From positions 1-51,757 of the forward strand of contig JANXSE010000033.1 in NCBI GenBank assembly GCA_025356695.1: a DNA stretch of 51,757 nt, written 5' to 3'. The translations under genes and the position numbers were made by a program. Below are positions 29,566 to 39,800 of this stretch, one piece after another. The notes under the pieces are model-generated. The model was not told the origin of the DNA. It did not search any database and saw only the letters and a program-made list of their open reading frames with translations. This DNA is from Betaproteobacteria bacterium (lineage in GTDB: Bacteria > Pseudomonadota > Gammaproteobacteria > Burkholderiales > SG8-41). Position 1 is the stretch's first letter. The number at the start of each line of letters is the position of its first letter.

Positions 29566-30851
29566 CCGCTGCCAATATCCTGTTCTCAAACTTTTCGGAG
29601 GCGAAGCTCGCCACGCCGCCGACCGGCACGGGCGGACTGACGTTCTCGGTAGCGGCAGGTAAGGGCGCGCTGTTCCCCGCAGCGGCGAATCCCAATTACT
29701 TCTACGGGATTTTCACAAACTCGGGCCGTAGCGTTTTCGAGGTGGTCAAAGTAATCACGCGCGCAACCGATGCAATGACAATCGATCCGGCTGGCCGCGC
29801 GCTCGATGGCACGACGGCTCAGACTTGGACAGCGAACGACACGTTCTACTATGGCATGACGGCCTCGATGCTCAGTGAGTTTTTCGGGCATGTGACTCAG
29901 GCGGTTGCAGCTCATGCTGCAACGGCGATCTCCAACACTCCGGCGGGCAATATCGCAGCGACGACCGTGCAGGCCGCGTTGAACGAACTCGATACCAAGA
30001 AGGTTAGCAAGGCCGGCGATACGATGGCGGGTTCGCTTAATCTCGCCGTCGAAACGACACTGGCCTCGGCTGGAACGGTTGCAATTTTTGCTGCAAATAC
30101 CAATTCCGTCGCTATCAGCGGCACAACCGCGGTCACGGCGTTCGACACGATTGCTGCCGGCGCGCGCAGGAACATCAGAGCGACAGGCGCGTTCCAGGTC
30201 ACGAACAGCGGGGCGCTGGCGTGTCCGGCAGGGGTCAGTATCCAGACTCAAGTGGGCGATACCTTCGAGGCTGTTTCCCTCGGCAGCGGCAATTCGAGGA
30301 TCGAAAACTACGTGGCAGTTGGCGGCGCTTTCACGACCGGCGATGCAAAGCTCACCCTCAAGGCTAGCGCCGATACCGGGTGGGTGATGATGAACGATGG
30401 CACGATCGGAGATTCAAGTTCAGCCGCGACTACGCGGGCTAACGATGACACGTCGGCGCTGTTCCAATTACTGTGGAATAATATTTCTGACGCCAATGCG
30501 CCGGTCGTCGGCGGGCGCGGCGGGAGTGCTGCGGCCGATTTCACTGCGCATAAGAAAATCACGCTGCCAAAGACGTTGGGGCGTGCGCTCGCGCTTGCGG
30601 GCGCTGGCGCGTCGTTGACGGCGCGCGCGCTTGGTGACACGACGGGCGAAGAAACGCACTTGCTGACAACGCCTGAGATTCCGTCGCACACGCACAGCAT
30701 CGGAAATGCAAGCGGAACGGCGATCGCTCAAGGCGGTGGTCTTGTCGGCTATACCACGTCGTTGAGTGGCGTGAGCGGAACTGCCGGCGGTGGCGGCACG
30801 CACAACAACATGCAGCCGACAACGTTCTTGAATGTGATGGTCAAGCTCTGA
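29562..30851 (+). CDS. Tail fibre with collar-type C-terminus
   Basis: The 429-residue protein has an N-terminal tail-attachment part (ANILFSNFSEAKLATPP ... GALFPAAANPNYFYGIFTN), a repetitive beta middle (AATTVQAALNELDTKKVSKAGDTMAG) and a C-terminal collar-like region (LPKTLGRALALAGAG, TPEIPSHTHSIGN, HNNMQPTTFLNVMVKL). The His-rich HTHS and the N-x-x-P end are characteristic of phage tail-collar/fibre tips. Second candidate adhesin. Placed after the lysis cassette, overlapping the Rz stop. Confidence 0.8.
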   Translation: MTAANILFSNFSEAKLATPPTGTGGLTFSVAAGKGALFPAAANPNYFYGIFTNSGRSVFEVVKVITRATDAMTIDPAGRALDGTTAQTWTANDTFYYGMTASMLSEFFGHVTQAVAAHAATAISNTPAGNIAATTVQAALNELDTKKVSKAGDTMAGSLNLAVETTLASAGTVAIFAANTNSVAISGTTAVTAFDTIAAGARRNIRATGAFQVTNSGALACPAGVSIQTQVGDTFEAVSLGSGNSRIENYVAVGGAFTTGDAKLTLKASADTGWVMMNDGTIGDSSSAATTRANDDTSALFQLLWNNISDANAPVVGGRGGSAAADFTAHKKITLPKTLGRALALAGAGASLTARALGDTTGEETHLLTTPEIPSHTHSIGNASGTAIAQGGGLVGYTTSLSGVSGTAGGGGTHNNMQPTTFLNVMVKL

Positions 30852-32896
30852 TGGGGGCGCCAATCAAATTGATGGGGTTTTCGGGGCTCGCACCAAGGAC
30901 GCATAAGCGTCTGATTGCCGAAAATCAGGCGCAGGTGGCGACCAATGCGCGCCTGACCAATGGGCAGGTGGCATCGCTGCGCGATCCGCTGCTGACTGCA
31001 TCGCCGGGTGTGAGCGGCGCGATCTCCGTTTATCGTGCGCTGCTCAACGGAGCGGAGCGGTGGGCTGCGTGGGCGGTCGATGTGGACGTTGCCCGAGGCC
31101 CGCTCGCGCAAGACGTTCTCGGGCGGTTCTATTGGACGGGCGACGGTGAGCCGCGCATGTCGCAGTTCTCGGATGCCTTCAATGGCGGCGGGCCATATCC
31201 GTCGATCTTCTACGTGCTGGGTGTGTTTCCGCCAAAGACAGCGCCTACCGTTGTGCCAGGCGGCGGCGCTGGCGTCGGCAACGAAAGCCGATCCTACGTC
31301 TATACCTTCCAAACTCCGTTTGGGGAGGAAAGCGGCCCGTCGCCGGCTAGCGCGGTGCAGACCGCGAACAACGCGGCATGGGCATTGAGCAATATGGACG
31401 CGGCGCCGCCGAATACCGGAACCGTGAGCGCGGCGGTAAAGGATACGCCCGTGGTCGGACAGACTACGGTGACGCTGAACAGCGTGTTCGGGTTGCGCGC
31501 CGGTGAGGATGTGACATTCGCCTCTGTGGTCGGCATGACCGATCTCAATGCGAAGTTCAATCTCGTTTCGGTCGATACTGCGCTCGGCAAGGTGGTTGTC
31601 ACTTTGGCGACCACGCAGACTTACACCAGCGGCGGCACTTGGGCGCGCAAGTCGCTGCACAACGTCACCGGCATGGTGAAGAACATCTACCGCACCGTGA
31701 CCGGCCAATCCGGCGCGACGGAATGGCGCTTTGTTGATGTGGTTGCGGTGGCGACGACAACCTACAGCGATACCAAAACGACGGCGGTGGTGGCACTGAA
31801 CAACCTGCTCGCCTCGACGCTCTACGAGCAACCGCCGGCAGACATGCGCGGATTGATCGCGCTGGCGAACGGCATGATGGCCGGAATCTCGAAAAATCAG
31901 GTGTGCTTGTGCGCGCCGTTCCAGCCTCACGCATGGCCTTCTGCCTATCGGCAGACGGTGAGCCACAACCTCATTGGGCTCGGTTACTTCGGCACGACGA
32001 TTGTAGCTTGCACCGAGGGGCCGCCCTACACCATGACCGGCGTTGATCCGGTGACGATGGGCGGCGGTATGCAGCCAGTCGGCGTTGAGTGGCCGTGCAT
32101 GTCGAAGCGGAGCGTTGTGTCAACGCCATTCGGTGTGATGTATGCGGCGCCGCAAGGGCTGGCGTTGGTGGGCATCGGTGGGCCGGAGATTGTCACGCGA
32201 CCGTTTTACACGCAGGAGGAATGGGCGAAGGTCTACCCAGCAACGATGGTCGGCGCAATGCGTGACAACAAATACTATGGCTCTTTCACGGTTGACGCAA
32301 ACTTTAGTTATGTCCTGATCGTTGATAAGAGCGAGGCCGCGGCGATCACCGTTGCAAATTACAAGGTGTCCGAGCTGTGGACGGACATGCTCTCGGGCAA
32401 GCTGTATGCCGTGCAAAGCGATGTAATCAAGGAGTGGGATGCCGCTGGCGGCATCAATTCCCTCTACGATTGGCAGAGCAAAGAGTTTGTTTATCTGAAA
32501 CCGCAGAACAACGGCGCCTGCAAGGTCGATGCCGATTTCACGCAGACGGCTGACCAGGTGAACGGGCTGATCGCGGCGATCGCGGCGGCCAAGGCGGCGA
32601 ATCAGGCCATCATCAACAGCGGCCCGATCGGCGGCGCTTATGGCATGTATCCGATCGGGCAGATCCCGATTGGCCTGTCGAACATGCAGGCGGTTCCGGA
32701 CGCCACCTACAACCAGCTTCAATTCCAGCTCTACGTGGACGGCGCGCTGAAACTCACCAAACAATTGACCGATAGCAAGGCGTTCCGGCTGCCGGCGGGC
32801 TACATGAGCGACAACGTATCGGCGCGGATATCCGGCAACGTGCCGGTCAGCTCGATCAAGATTGCGCCGACGATGAAGGCATTGGAACTGGTGTGA
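30851..32896 (+). CDS. Large tail tube/hub-type protein, 681 aa
   Basis: Starts with MGAPIKLMGFSGLAPRTHKRL and contains a fibronectin/Ig-like middle (YVYTFQTPFGEESGPSPAS, VVGQTTVTLNSVFGL) and beta-propeller-like later parts (QGLALVGIGGPEIVTRPFYT, FSYVLIVDKSEAAAITV). Such single large proteins are the tail-nozzle or tail-hub of several podoviruses. Function inferred from size and position. ATG shares a base with the fibre stop (TGATG). Confidence 0.6.
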   Translation: MGAPIKLMGFSGLAPRTHKRLIAENQAQVATNARLTNGQVASLRDPLLTASPGVSGAISVYRALLNGAERWAAWAVDVDVARGPLAQDVLGRFYWTGDGEPRMSQFSDAFNGGGPYPSIFYVLGVFPPKTAPTVVPGGGAGVGNESRSYVYTFQTPFGEESGPSPASAVQTANNAAWALSNMDAAPPNTGTVSAAVKDTPVVGQTTVTLNSVFGLRAGEDVTFASVVGMTDLNAKFNLVSVDTALGKVVVTLATTQTYTSGGTWARKSLHNVTGMVKNIYRTVTGQSGATEWRFVDVVAVATTTYSDTKTTAVVALNNLLASTLYEQPPADMRGLIALANGMMAGISKNQVCLCAPFQPHAWPSAYRQTVSHNLIGLGYFGTTIVACTEGPPYTMTGVDPVTMGGGMQPVGVEWPCMSKRSVVSTPFGVMYAAPQGLALVGIGGPEIVTRPFYTQEEWAKVYPATMVGAMRDNKYYGSFTVDANFSYVLIVDKSEAAAITVANYKVSELWTDMLSGKLYAVQSDVIKEWDAAGGINSLYDWQSKEFVYLKPQNNGACKVDADFTQTADQVNGLIAAIAAAKAANQAIINSGPIGGAYGMYPIGQIPIGLSNMQAVPDATYNQLQFQLYVDGALKLTKQLTDSKAFRLPAGYMSDNVSARISGNVPVSSIKIAPTMKALELV

Positions 32897-33138
32897 GCGG
32901 GATTGCACCGAAAAAGCCCGGTATTCCAGACCCGAAAGACCCTACATTTCTCGGTAACGTCAAGAACATCATAGAGATCATGTTGGGCCGGCGCGGCAAC
33001 AAGATTACCCGCCTAAACGTCAAATTATTAAGTGCTTCGGCCAGCCCGCCTACGCAGGCAGAATATAACGCGCTGGCTCTGCAAGTCGAGATTTTGCAAG
33101 ACACCGTAAACCAACTGATTGATCGGTTCGATGCGTGA
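32893..33138 (+). CDS. Small virion-region protein with coiled coil, 81 aa
   Basis: GTG start overlapping the preceding stop (GTGA). Pro-rich start (KKPGIPDPKDPTF), then NVKNIIEIMLGRR, and a C-terminal coiled coil (QVEILQDTVNQLIDRF). No family named; possibly an assembly factor. Confidence 0.55.
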   Translation: MSGIAPKKPGIPDPKDPTFLGNVKNIIEIMLGRRGNKITRLNVKLLSASASPPTQAEYNALALQVEILQDTVNQLIDRFDA

Positions 33139-33590
33139 TGAGGATCGTTTCGGATGCTCGGCTTCATCGGGATATAGCGCGCTGGGTTGACGCGCGAATA
33201 CCGGGCGATCATCAGCGCGGTTTTAACGAAGGCACGGTAGCGATCGGGTTCATGGACGACGACGGGCCGTTTGCCGGCGTTGTTTTCCAGAATTATTCAC
33301 GCTGGAACATCTTTGGCGCCATTGCAATAGAGAAGGGGCGCACGTTGCCGCGTCGCGCATGTCGTGTGATCTGCGAATACCCGTTTGTTCAACTCAATTG
33401 CCAGCGCATTACGGGGCTCGTTGCGTCAAAGAATTTGCGGTCGATCGATTTCATCGTGCGTTTCGGTTTCACCTATGAAGGCACGATGCTGGACGCTACG
33501 CCGACTGACAGCCACCTTGTATTTGGGCTTCTGAAAAGGAAATGCAAATGGATAACCGAGCAGCAGAGAAAAGCCGTCACGCGCGCCTGA
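33138..33590 (+). CDS. GNAT-like acetyltransferase
   Basis: The 150-residue protein has the GNAT order: FNEGTVAIGFMDDDGPFAGVVFQNYS, then RRACRVICEYPFVQLNCQRITGLVASKNLRSIDFIVRFGFTYEGTM, where N-x-x-S-I-x-F and R-x-G-F are the acyl-CoA-binding end. Similar enzymes are often encoded before internal virion proteins in podoviruses, target unknown. The ATG shares a base with the previous stop; a GTG one codon earlier is possible. It overlaps the next gene by 43 bases. Confidence 0.65.
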   Translation: MRIVSDARLHRDIARWVDARIPGDHQRGFNEGTVAIGFMDDDGPFAGVVFQNYSRWNIFGAIAIEKGRTLPRRACRVICEYPFVQLNCQRITGLVASKNLRSIDFIVRFGFTYEGTMLDATPTDSHLVFGLLKRKCKWITEQQRKAVTRA

Positions 33591-35398
33591 TCGCTCGGTT
33601 GCGCCAGAACATTTGCTTTATCTCGTTCGGCAGCGACGCGCCCGCGCCCGATCCGAACATCGGCAATGCGGCAGTGATGAACGCGCAGACCGCGCAGGCG
33701 CAGCTCAAAATTGGCGAGGATCAGCTCGCGTGGAACAAAGAGCGATACGCCAAGGAAGCGCCGATTTACGAGAAGATCGCCAATCAGCAGATCGATTCGG
33801 CAGACACCGCGAAGTCGCGCAGCGATTCGCAATGGTCGGATTACCAGAACATCTATCGCCCGATCGAGCAGCGGGTGGCGCAGGAAGCCACGGACTACGG
33901 TGGCGCAGCCGATCAGACGAATCAGGCCGGCAAGGCGATTGCCGACACTACGGCGGCCTTCGATGCCAACGACGCCAACCGGCAGCGCCAGCAGTTCGCA
34001 ATGGGCGTCAACCCGAATGATCCGAAATTCGCTGCGCTGGGCAATCAGGCGGGGCTGGCGCGTGCTGGCGCGGCGGCGGGTGCTGGCACCAAGGCTGCGA
34101 CGGATGCGCGGCTCCTGGGCATGTCCATGCGTCAGAACGTGGCACAGTTTGGGCGCAACATGCCGGCCACCTCGATCGCGCAGGACGCCAGCGCGCTGAA
34201 CGCGGGCAATGCGGCGCAGGGCAACATCACCGGCGCGACGATGGCGAACAACGCCGGCATCAACAGCGCGGCGGGGTGGTATTCCGGCGCCACCGATTCC
34301 AGCACGGCCAGCGGCAATCTCGGCATCGGGCTTTACAACGCGAATTCGGCCAACTACCGCACCAATTTACAGGCGAACGCCGCCGCGATGGGCGGGGCGG
34401 GCAATCTGGCCGGCACGGCATTCAGCGCATGGATGGGTAAGGGCCTCAAGGATGGCGGGGTTGTCAAGGCGCGCCCGAGGCACTTTGCCGATGGCGGTAT
34501 GGCCGATGCGCGCGGCTCGATGAAGCGTGGCGCTGGCGGGGTGAACGTCGTAACGATCATCCTGCCCGATCCGGCGATTGATCCGACCGATGGCAGCGAA
34601 ATCGCCCAATGTGACCAGCCGGCTGATCTTGGTGATGGGTTGCAACGGCAGAAGTATTCGAGCGGTGGCGTGGTGTCGCCGGGGGCGCGCGGGGTGGCGA
34701 TTGCCGGCCCTGGCATGGCTGATGGGGGAACCGTCAGCAAAGTGCAGGCCGACATGGCGGCAGCGCGCGGCGAGTTCGATAAAAAGGATGTAGACGATGG
34801 CGCGGCTGCGCGCGCAGCGGCGACGGCAGCGCCGGCCAATACGGCTGTGGGTCAGTCGTCGTATTCAAAGACGGAGCAGGCGCAGCGCGTAGATGTGCGG
34901 CGCCAGAAATATGATGCGCTTCCAGAGGCGGTGAAACGCCAGATCGGGCCATACGATCCGAAGCGCATGGCCGATGGTGGCGTGGTGAAAAAGACGCGGA
35001 AGCGTGCCTATGCAGAGGGCGGGCTGATTGACGCACAGGAGCCGGCTACGGTCGAGGAAAAATCATCGAGCGCATCGGCATCCGATAAGACCCGTCTGAA
35101 CAAGAAAAAGCCGCTCGAATTCACGCCGAATAAGTCTGCGTTCGTTGCTGATTTTGAGGCGTTCTCCAATGGTGGCCTCGCGCGCAGGAATTTCGAGGCA
35201 GGGGGGCAAGTCGCTGGCCCTGGCACCGAAACGTCGGACTCGATACCGGCGCAGCTCTCGAACAATGAGGCGGTGCTGAACGCTCCGGCTGTGCGACTCG
35301 TGGGCGAGGACTTCGTGAACCGACTCAACGCAGCAGGGCTCGCCATGGCGGGCCGGAAGCCGCAGACGATTGAAGGTCAAGCAAGGAGAGTCGCATGA
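33548..35398 (+). CDS. Internal virion / ejection protein, 616 aa
   Basis: The Ala/Asn/Gln-rich N-terminal two-thirds (NAQTAQAQLKIGEDQLAW ... MANNAGINSAAGWYSG) are followed by a basic region with repeated DGGxV units: KDGGVVK, ADGGMAD, ADGGTV, ADGGVV, AEGGLI. The C-terminal SDSIPAQLSNNEAVLNAPAV resembles C-termini of podoviral ejection proteins. It is probably packaged in the head and passed into the cell at infection. AAAAGGAA precedes the ATG. Confidence 0.65.
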   Translation: MDNRAAEKSRHARLIARLRQNICFISFGSDAPAPDPNIGNAAVMNAQTAQAQLKIGEDQLAWNKERYAKEAPIYEKIANQQIDSADTAKSRSDSQWSDYQNIYRPIEQRVAQEATDYGGAADQTNQAGKAIADTTAAFDANDANRQRQQFAMGVNPNDPKFAALGNQAGLARAGAAAGAGTKAATDARLLGMSMRQNVAQFGRNMPATSIAQDASALNAGNAAQGNITGATMANNAGINSAAGWYSGATDSSTASGNLGIGLYNANSANYRTNLQANAAAMGGAGNLAGTAFSAWMGKGLKDGGVVKARPRHFADGGMADARGSMKRGAGGVNVVTIILPDPAIDPTDGSEIAQCDQPADLGDGLQRQKYSSGGVVSPGARGVAIAGPGMADGGTVSKVQADMAAARGEFDKKDVDDGAAARAAATAAPANTAVGQSSYSKTEQAQRVDVRRQKYDALPEAVKRQIGPYDPKRMADGGVVKKTRKRAYAEGGLIDAQEPATVEEKSSSASASDKTRLNKKKPLEFTPNKSAFVADFEAFSNGGLARRNFEAGGQVAGPGTETSDSIPAQLSNNEAVLNAPAVRLVGEDFVNRLNAAGLAMAGRKPQTIEGQARRVA

Positions 35399-36867
35399 GC
35401 GGATTGGGAATGTTCGGCGCATTTGCCGGCGGCGCGGCCACGGGGTATGCGGCAGGTGAAAAGCTCAAACTCGAACGCGATGCCTCGCAGCGCGCGCAGG
35501 AAGAACACACTGCGCGCATGGATGATGCCGCAGCTGCCAAGCGCAAGCGCGAGGACGCCGATGCGTTCTATCAGGCCGGCGCCGACATAACGGCCAAGTA
35601 TCTGAATGGCGGGAAGGCTCCGGCAGCAGCTCCGGTGGCACCGGCTGGGCCGTTGGCGCAACCGCCGGCAGAGGCCAATCCGCTGCCGTCGCTCAAGCAG
35701 CCCACTGGCGTTATGCCGGGCGATACCAGCTACGGGCTTGGCACGGGCGGCGAGGGTGCGCCCGTGCAGGCGCCGAATACGCCGTCGCAGCCTGGGCCGG
35801 TCGATCAGGCGGCAGCGCCGTCGCTCGGTATGTTCAAGCGTGAAATGAAAAGTGAGGTCGATGGCCCAAAGAGCGCCGATCACGCGATCGGTTACGGTCT
35901 GTTCTCGCGCCCGCAGCTTTTCGAGAATCCGGACTACCTGAACGAAATGGCGCAGGCCGCGCAGAAATTCAAGCAGCCTGAGTATATGAAGTGGCTCGAA
36001 TCCGGTTACAAGGCCTCGAAGGAAAACGCCATCCCCGCGCTGCATCTGCTCCAAGAGGGGCAGCCGCAGCAGGCCCGTCAAATGTTCGAGCAGCGCGGCG
36101 TAAAACTCGCCAGCGATCCGGAGGATTTGGGCGGCGGAAAGTGGAACGTCACTTACGAAAACGGGAAATCCGAGACCGTCGAGCCGACCAAGATGCTGCG
36201 CTCGCTCTACAACCCGAAAGAGTGGAGCAAGATGCAGCTCGAAGCGGCGCAGACAAAGAAGGCCGAGGGAGAGGCGCGAATGTATGGCAGCTACGCCGAC
36301 AATCTCGATGCAGGCCGCACGCGCGATGGCAAGTCAACCGATCCGGCGCTGAAAGCCGGCGCTGGCGGCAAAGAGCCGAAGCCGGAAGGCCGCGAAAATC
36401 TCCCCGTGCACGATAGCATATTGAAGTTATCTGAAAAGGCTTACGGCGAATACGATCCGATCGTGGGGCAATATAAATATAGCTCGAAAGTAGCGTTGGC
36501 CGCCTCAAACGCTGATCGCGTGTGGGATGGCAATCAGCACCTTGCTGCCGCTACAGCCTTCCTGATCGGCACGGAGGGCAAGTCGATTGAGCGCATCCAG
36601 CGTGAGGTCGATGCCAACGGGAAAGTCACCCGCGTTTTTGCAATTCCATACATAGAGTATCAAGGCAGGCAGTATCCCATGGACAGCAACGATCCGGCGG
36701 CAAACCGGCGCGATGTGACGAAGGACGCGAAATACGCGCAATACCTGAAAACGGACCCGAAGGCCGCAGATGCACCGAAGGCCGGCACGAAACAGCCGGT
36801 GAAACGCAACACTGAAACCAAGCAAATTCGCGGAGCGCCCGGACTTGAACGGCAGGCATCTAACTAA
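35395..36867 (+). CDS. Internal virion protein, 490 aa
   Basis: A Gly-rich hydrophobic N-terminus (MFGAFAGGAATGYAAGEKL) could contact membrane. Then come a helical part, a Pro/Ala linker (~75-140) and a folded region (~150-300: YGLFSRPQLFENPDYLNEMAQAAQK). Two further stretches lie in ~320-430 with PVHDSILKLSEKAYGEYDP and FAIPYIEYQGRQYPM. The ATG overlaps the preceding stop and it directly precedes the giant gene. Ejection role inferred from position. Confidence 0.6.
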   Translation: MSGLGMFGAFAGGAATGYAAGEKLKLERDASQRAQEEHTARMDDAAAAKRKREDADAFYQAGADITAKYLNGGKAPAAAPVAPAGPLAQPPAEANPLPSLKQPTGVMPGDTSYGLGTGGEGAPVQAPNTPSQPGPVDQAAAPSLGMFKREMKSEVDGPKSADHAIGYGLFSRPQLFENPDYLNEMAQAAQKFKQPEYMKWLESGYKASKENAIPALHLLQEGQPQQARQMFEQRGVKLASDPEDLGGGKWNVTYENGKSETVEPTKMLRSLYNPKEWSKMQLEAAQTKKAEGEARMYGSYADNLDAGRTRDGKSTDPALKAGAGGKEPKPEGRENLPVHDSILKLSEKAYGEYDPIVGQYKYSSKVALAASNADRVWDGNQHLAAATAFLIGTEGKSIERIQREVDANGKVTRVFAIPYIEYQGRQYPMDSNDPAANRRDVTKDAKYAQYLKTDPKAADAPKAGTKQPVKRNTETKQIRGAPGLERQASN

Positions 36868-36875
36868 GGAAAAAC

Positions 36876-39800
36876 ATGCTCGAAGATTTGGGGTTTACCA
36901 GCGGCGCACCGGCATCGTCGAATAATAGCGATCCGGCTCCGGCCTCTGCCCCTGGCCTCGTCAAGCGGTCGAAAGGCGAGGAACGGATGGCGCAGGACGT
37001 TCAATACTCGCCGGCCGAGATCGCCAGTGGGATGCCGCAGCGTGACGCCGAGTATGAGGCGTTGCCGGCGCACCGTGAGGACTTGCTGCGCGAGATCAAT
37101 CGCGCACGGAGAGAAACAGATAAGACCGCGCCCGATCGCGTGGCTACGCTTGAAGGCGATTTTTCCAATCGTTACGGCGAAGCACCGCCCGGCGCCGGTC
37201 TGATGCGGGTATCTACCGCCGCTCGCGCGGCGCAGCCGCCTAAGGTGAACAGCAAAGCGCCGAAGCCGATCGAAGCTACCGGCGAATCGCGCATTGAGGA
37301 CGTTGGATTCGCGCCATACGGCGATCAGCCGAAAGCGGCAGCTCAATCCGCGTCCGAGAATGGCGAGTTCGCCAAGGGCGCAATGAACGCGCTTGTGGGT
37401 GGCAATCCTCGGATGCTGGGGCGCTCGATGGAGGTGTTCGGGCTGCTCACAGATTCGCCATCGGTCGAGGAAAAAGGTTCTGCGCTCGTCACCAAGTCCG
37501 ATGAGTGGAGCGAAAAATACAAAGGCCGCGTGCCGAGCGCCGAGAACATTGGCGACAATTCGACCGGAATCTCCGGCCTTGCTGGCGATGCGTGGGATTA
37601 CCTGAAATTTCAGGCTGGTAATGCGCTCGGGTCGATGGCGCCCAGCCTTGTTGCCGGCGCTGCCGTTGGTGTCGCAACGAAATCACCGCGCGTCGGTTTT
37701 GTTGCTGGCGCTGCGATCCCGGCCTACGTGCAGAATCTTGGCGACGTTTACGACAGCGTTGCCACCGATCCGGACATTAAGGCGCGGATCGACAACGGGG
37801 AAATGACGAAGAAGCAACTCGCCGGCATCGCCGCGGCAGTTGCTATTCCCGTGGCCGCGCTCGATATGTGGTCGCTCGACAAAGGGGTTGGCGCGTTTTT
37901 CAAAGAGCAGAAGGGCGTGCTTTACTCACGCATCGCCAAGGCGATCGCCACCGGCGCCATTACCGAAGGCTCGACCGAGGGGCTGCAGCAGGTGATTCAG
38001 GAATGGGCGCAGGTGTCGCTCGGCTCCGAGAAGTCGCTCAAAAGCAGCATGTTCGCCATCCTCGACAGCGTAATCGGCGGCATGGCCGGCGGTTCGCTGA
38101 TACGCGGCGGCGCAACGGCGGTGGCTGGCGTGGTTCGGCCACAATCTGACGCACCGCCCATCAACAAGCCCGGCGATGCCAGCCCGATCTCTGTTGAAGA
38201 TGTGCCTGGTGTCGGCGGCGCTGCGGCGGCGCCGGCCGCTCCGGCGGCGGCTGCGACTCCGGCCTCCGGCCCCGCGATCAATCTCGAAGGTGTGGGCGCG
38301 CAGGCGCGTGATGCCCTGTTTAATCTGGATCAGGGCGATACCCCGCTCGATCGCTACAACCGGCTGGGCCGCGATCTTGAGAAATTGGATCCGGACAGCG
38401 CGGATCATGTGCAGCTCACCGCCGAACGCAACGACATTGCGACGAGCTTCCCGACCACGACGCTTGGCGATCCGGCGATCCTGTCGATGCCATCTGGCGC
38501 GCAGCTCGAATCCCGTTACGGGTTGATCGAGGCCGACGATGCGATTTCGTCGCACCGCGGCGACATGACGCCGGAGCCTGATTTTCCGGCAACGTGGCAG
38601 GAGCGCAACCGTGGCGCTGCGGCCTCGCAGGTGCAGATTGCCACGATCAAGGCGCGGCCTGACTATAACCTGCTCGGGCAGTCGCCGTCGCCGCAGGAAG
38701 GGGCGCCCACGCTTGCCGTCAACGGTGTATCGCTGGCCGGTCGTGGCCGGCTGATCGCTGAAAAGGCGATCTATGACGAGGGCGGCGAAAAAGCCGAGAT
38801 TCAGCGCCAGAAGATGATTGCCATGGCGATCGATGCAGGCGTTCCGGAGTCCGATGCCCAGCAGTTCAAGAATCCGATTTTCTCGCGCTTCCTGACCACG
38901 CCGGTCAATCCGGTGGAGTTCGCGCGGCAGGCCGACCAAAAGAGCGGCATGGTCATGTCACCGATCGAGCTGGCGCGTTCAGACGCCAATCGCATGGGCT
39001 CAATCGACGGGTTGCAGATCACCGATGGCGGCGATTTCATGGTGCCGGCCAATCGCGCCATCATCAAGGGGTTCTTCGCCGGCCTGCCGCAGAGCGAACA
39101 GGCCGGTTTGGTGGATGCCACTGGCGACATATCGCAGGCCGGCTATCGTCGGTTTATGAACGCGATGCTGGTGAAGGCCTACGGCGGCAACTCCGGCACG
39201 GCCATGCGGATCATCGAAACGCTCAACCCCGATCTTAAGCGCCTGACCGGCGCGCTGGTGCGTGTGGCGCCGTTGATCGCCAAGGCCCGCGATGCCGTGC
39301 GCGACTCGAAGCTAGCCGCGCTCGATATCTCGCAGGACTTGTTGGCGGCGGTCGATCAGCTCGTCCAGCTTCGTGACGACAAAATGTCGGTGACGGACTT
39401 CCTCGCACAATCGGAAATGTTCGAGCGTGTGAATGAAGATACGTTGTCGATCCTGATGTTCCTCGAACAGAACCTCAATTCACCGAATCGGATCGTCCAG
39501 TTTGTCGAGGCTTACCTGGCTGAGCTTGAGCTGGTGGGCAATGTCGATCAGAACGAAATGTTTGGAGCGGCGCCGGTGCCGACTCGCGCCGAGTTGCTGA
39601 AAAAATCAAAAGGAGATTTGAATGACGAAGCCGCCAAACTTGCTACAGCAATATCAGCAAAGCAGGGAACGAGCGATGAAACTGTCGCCGCAGAACCGGG
39701 TGCTGTTGTCGAAGCAGCTCCGGCAGAAATACCCGTCAGTGTTGAGGCTGGCGCATCGAGTGAACAGCAACCCGATAACGGCCTCTTTGGTGCGGAAGGC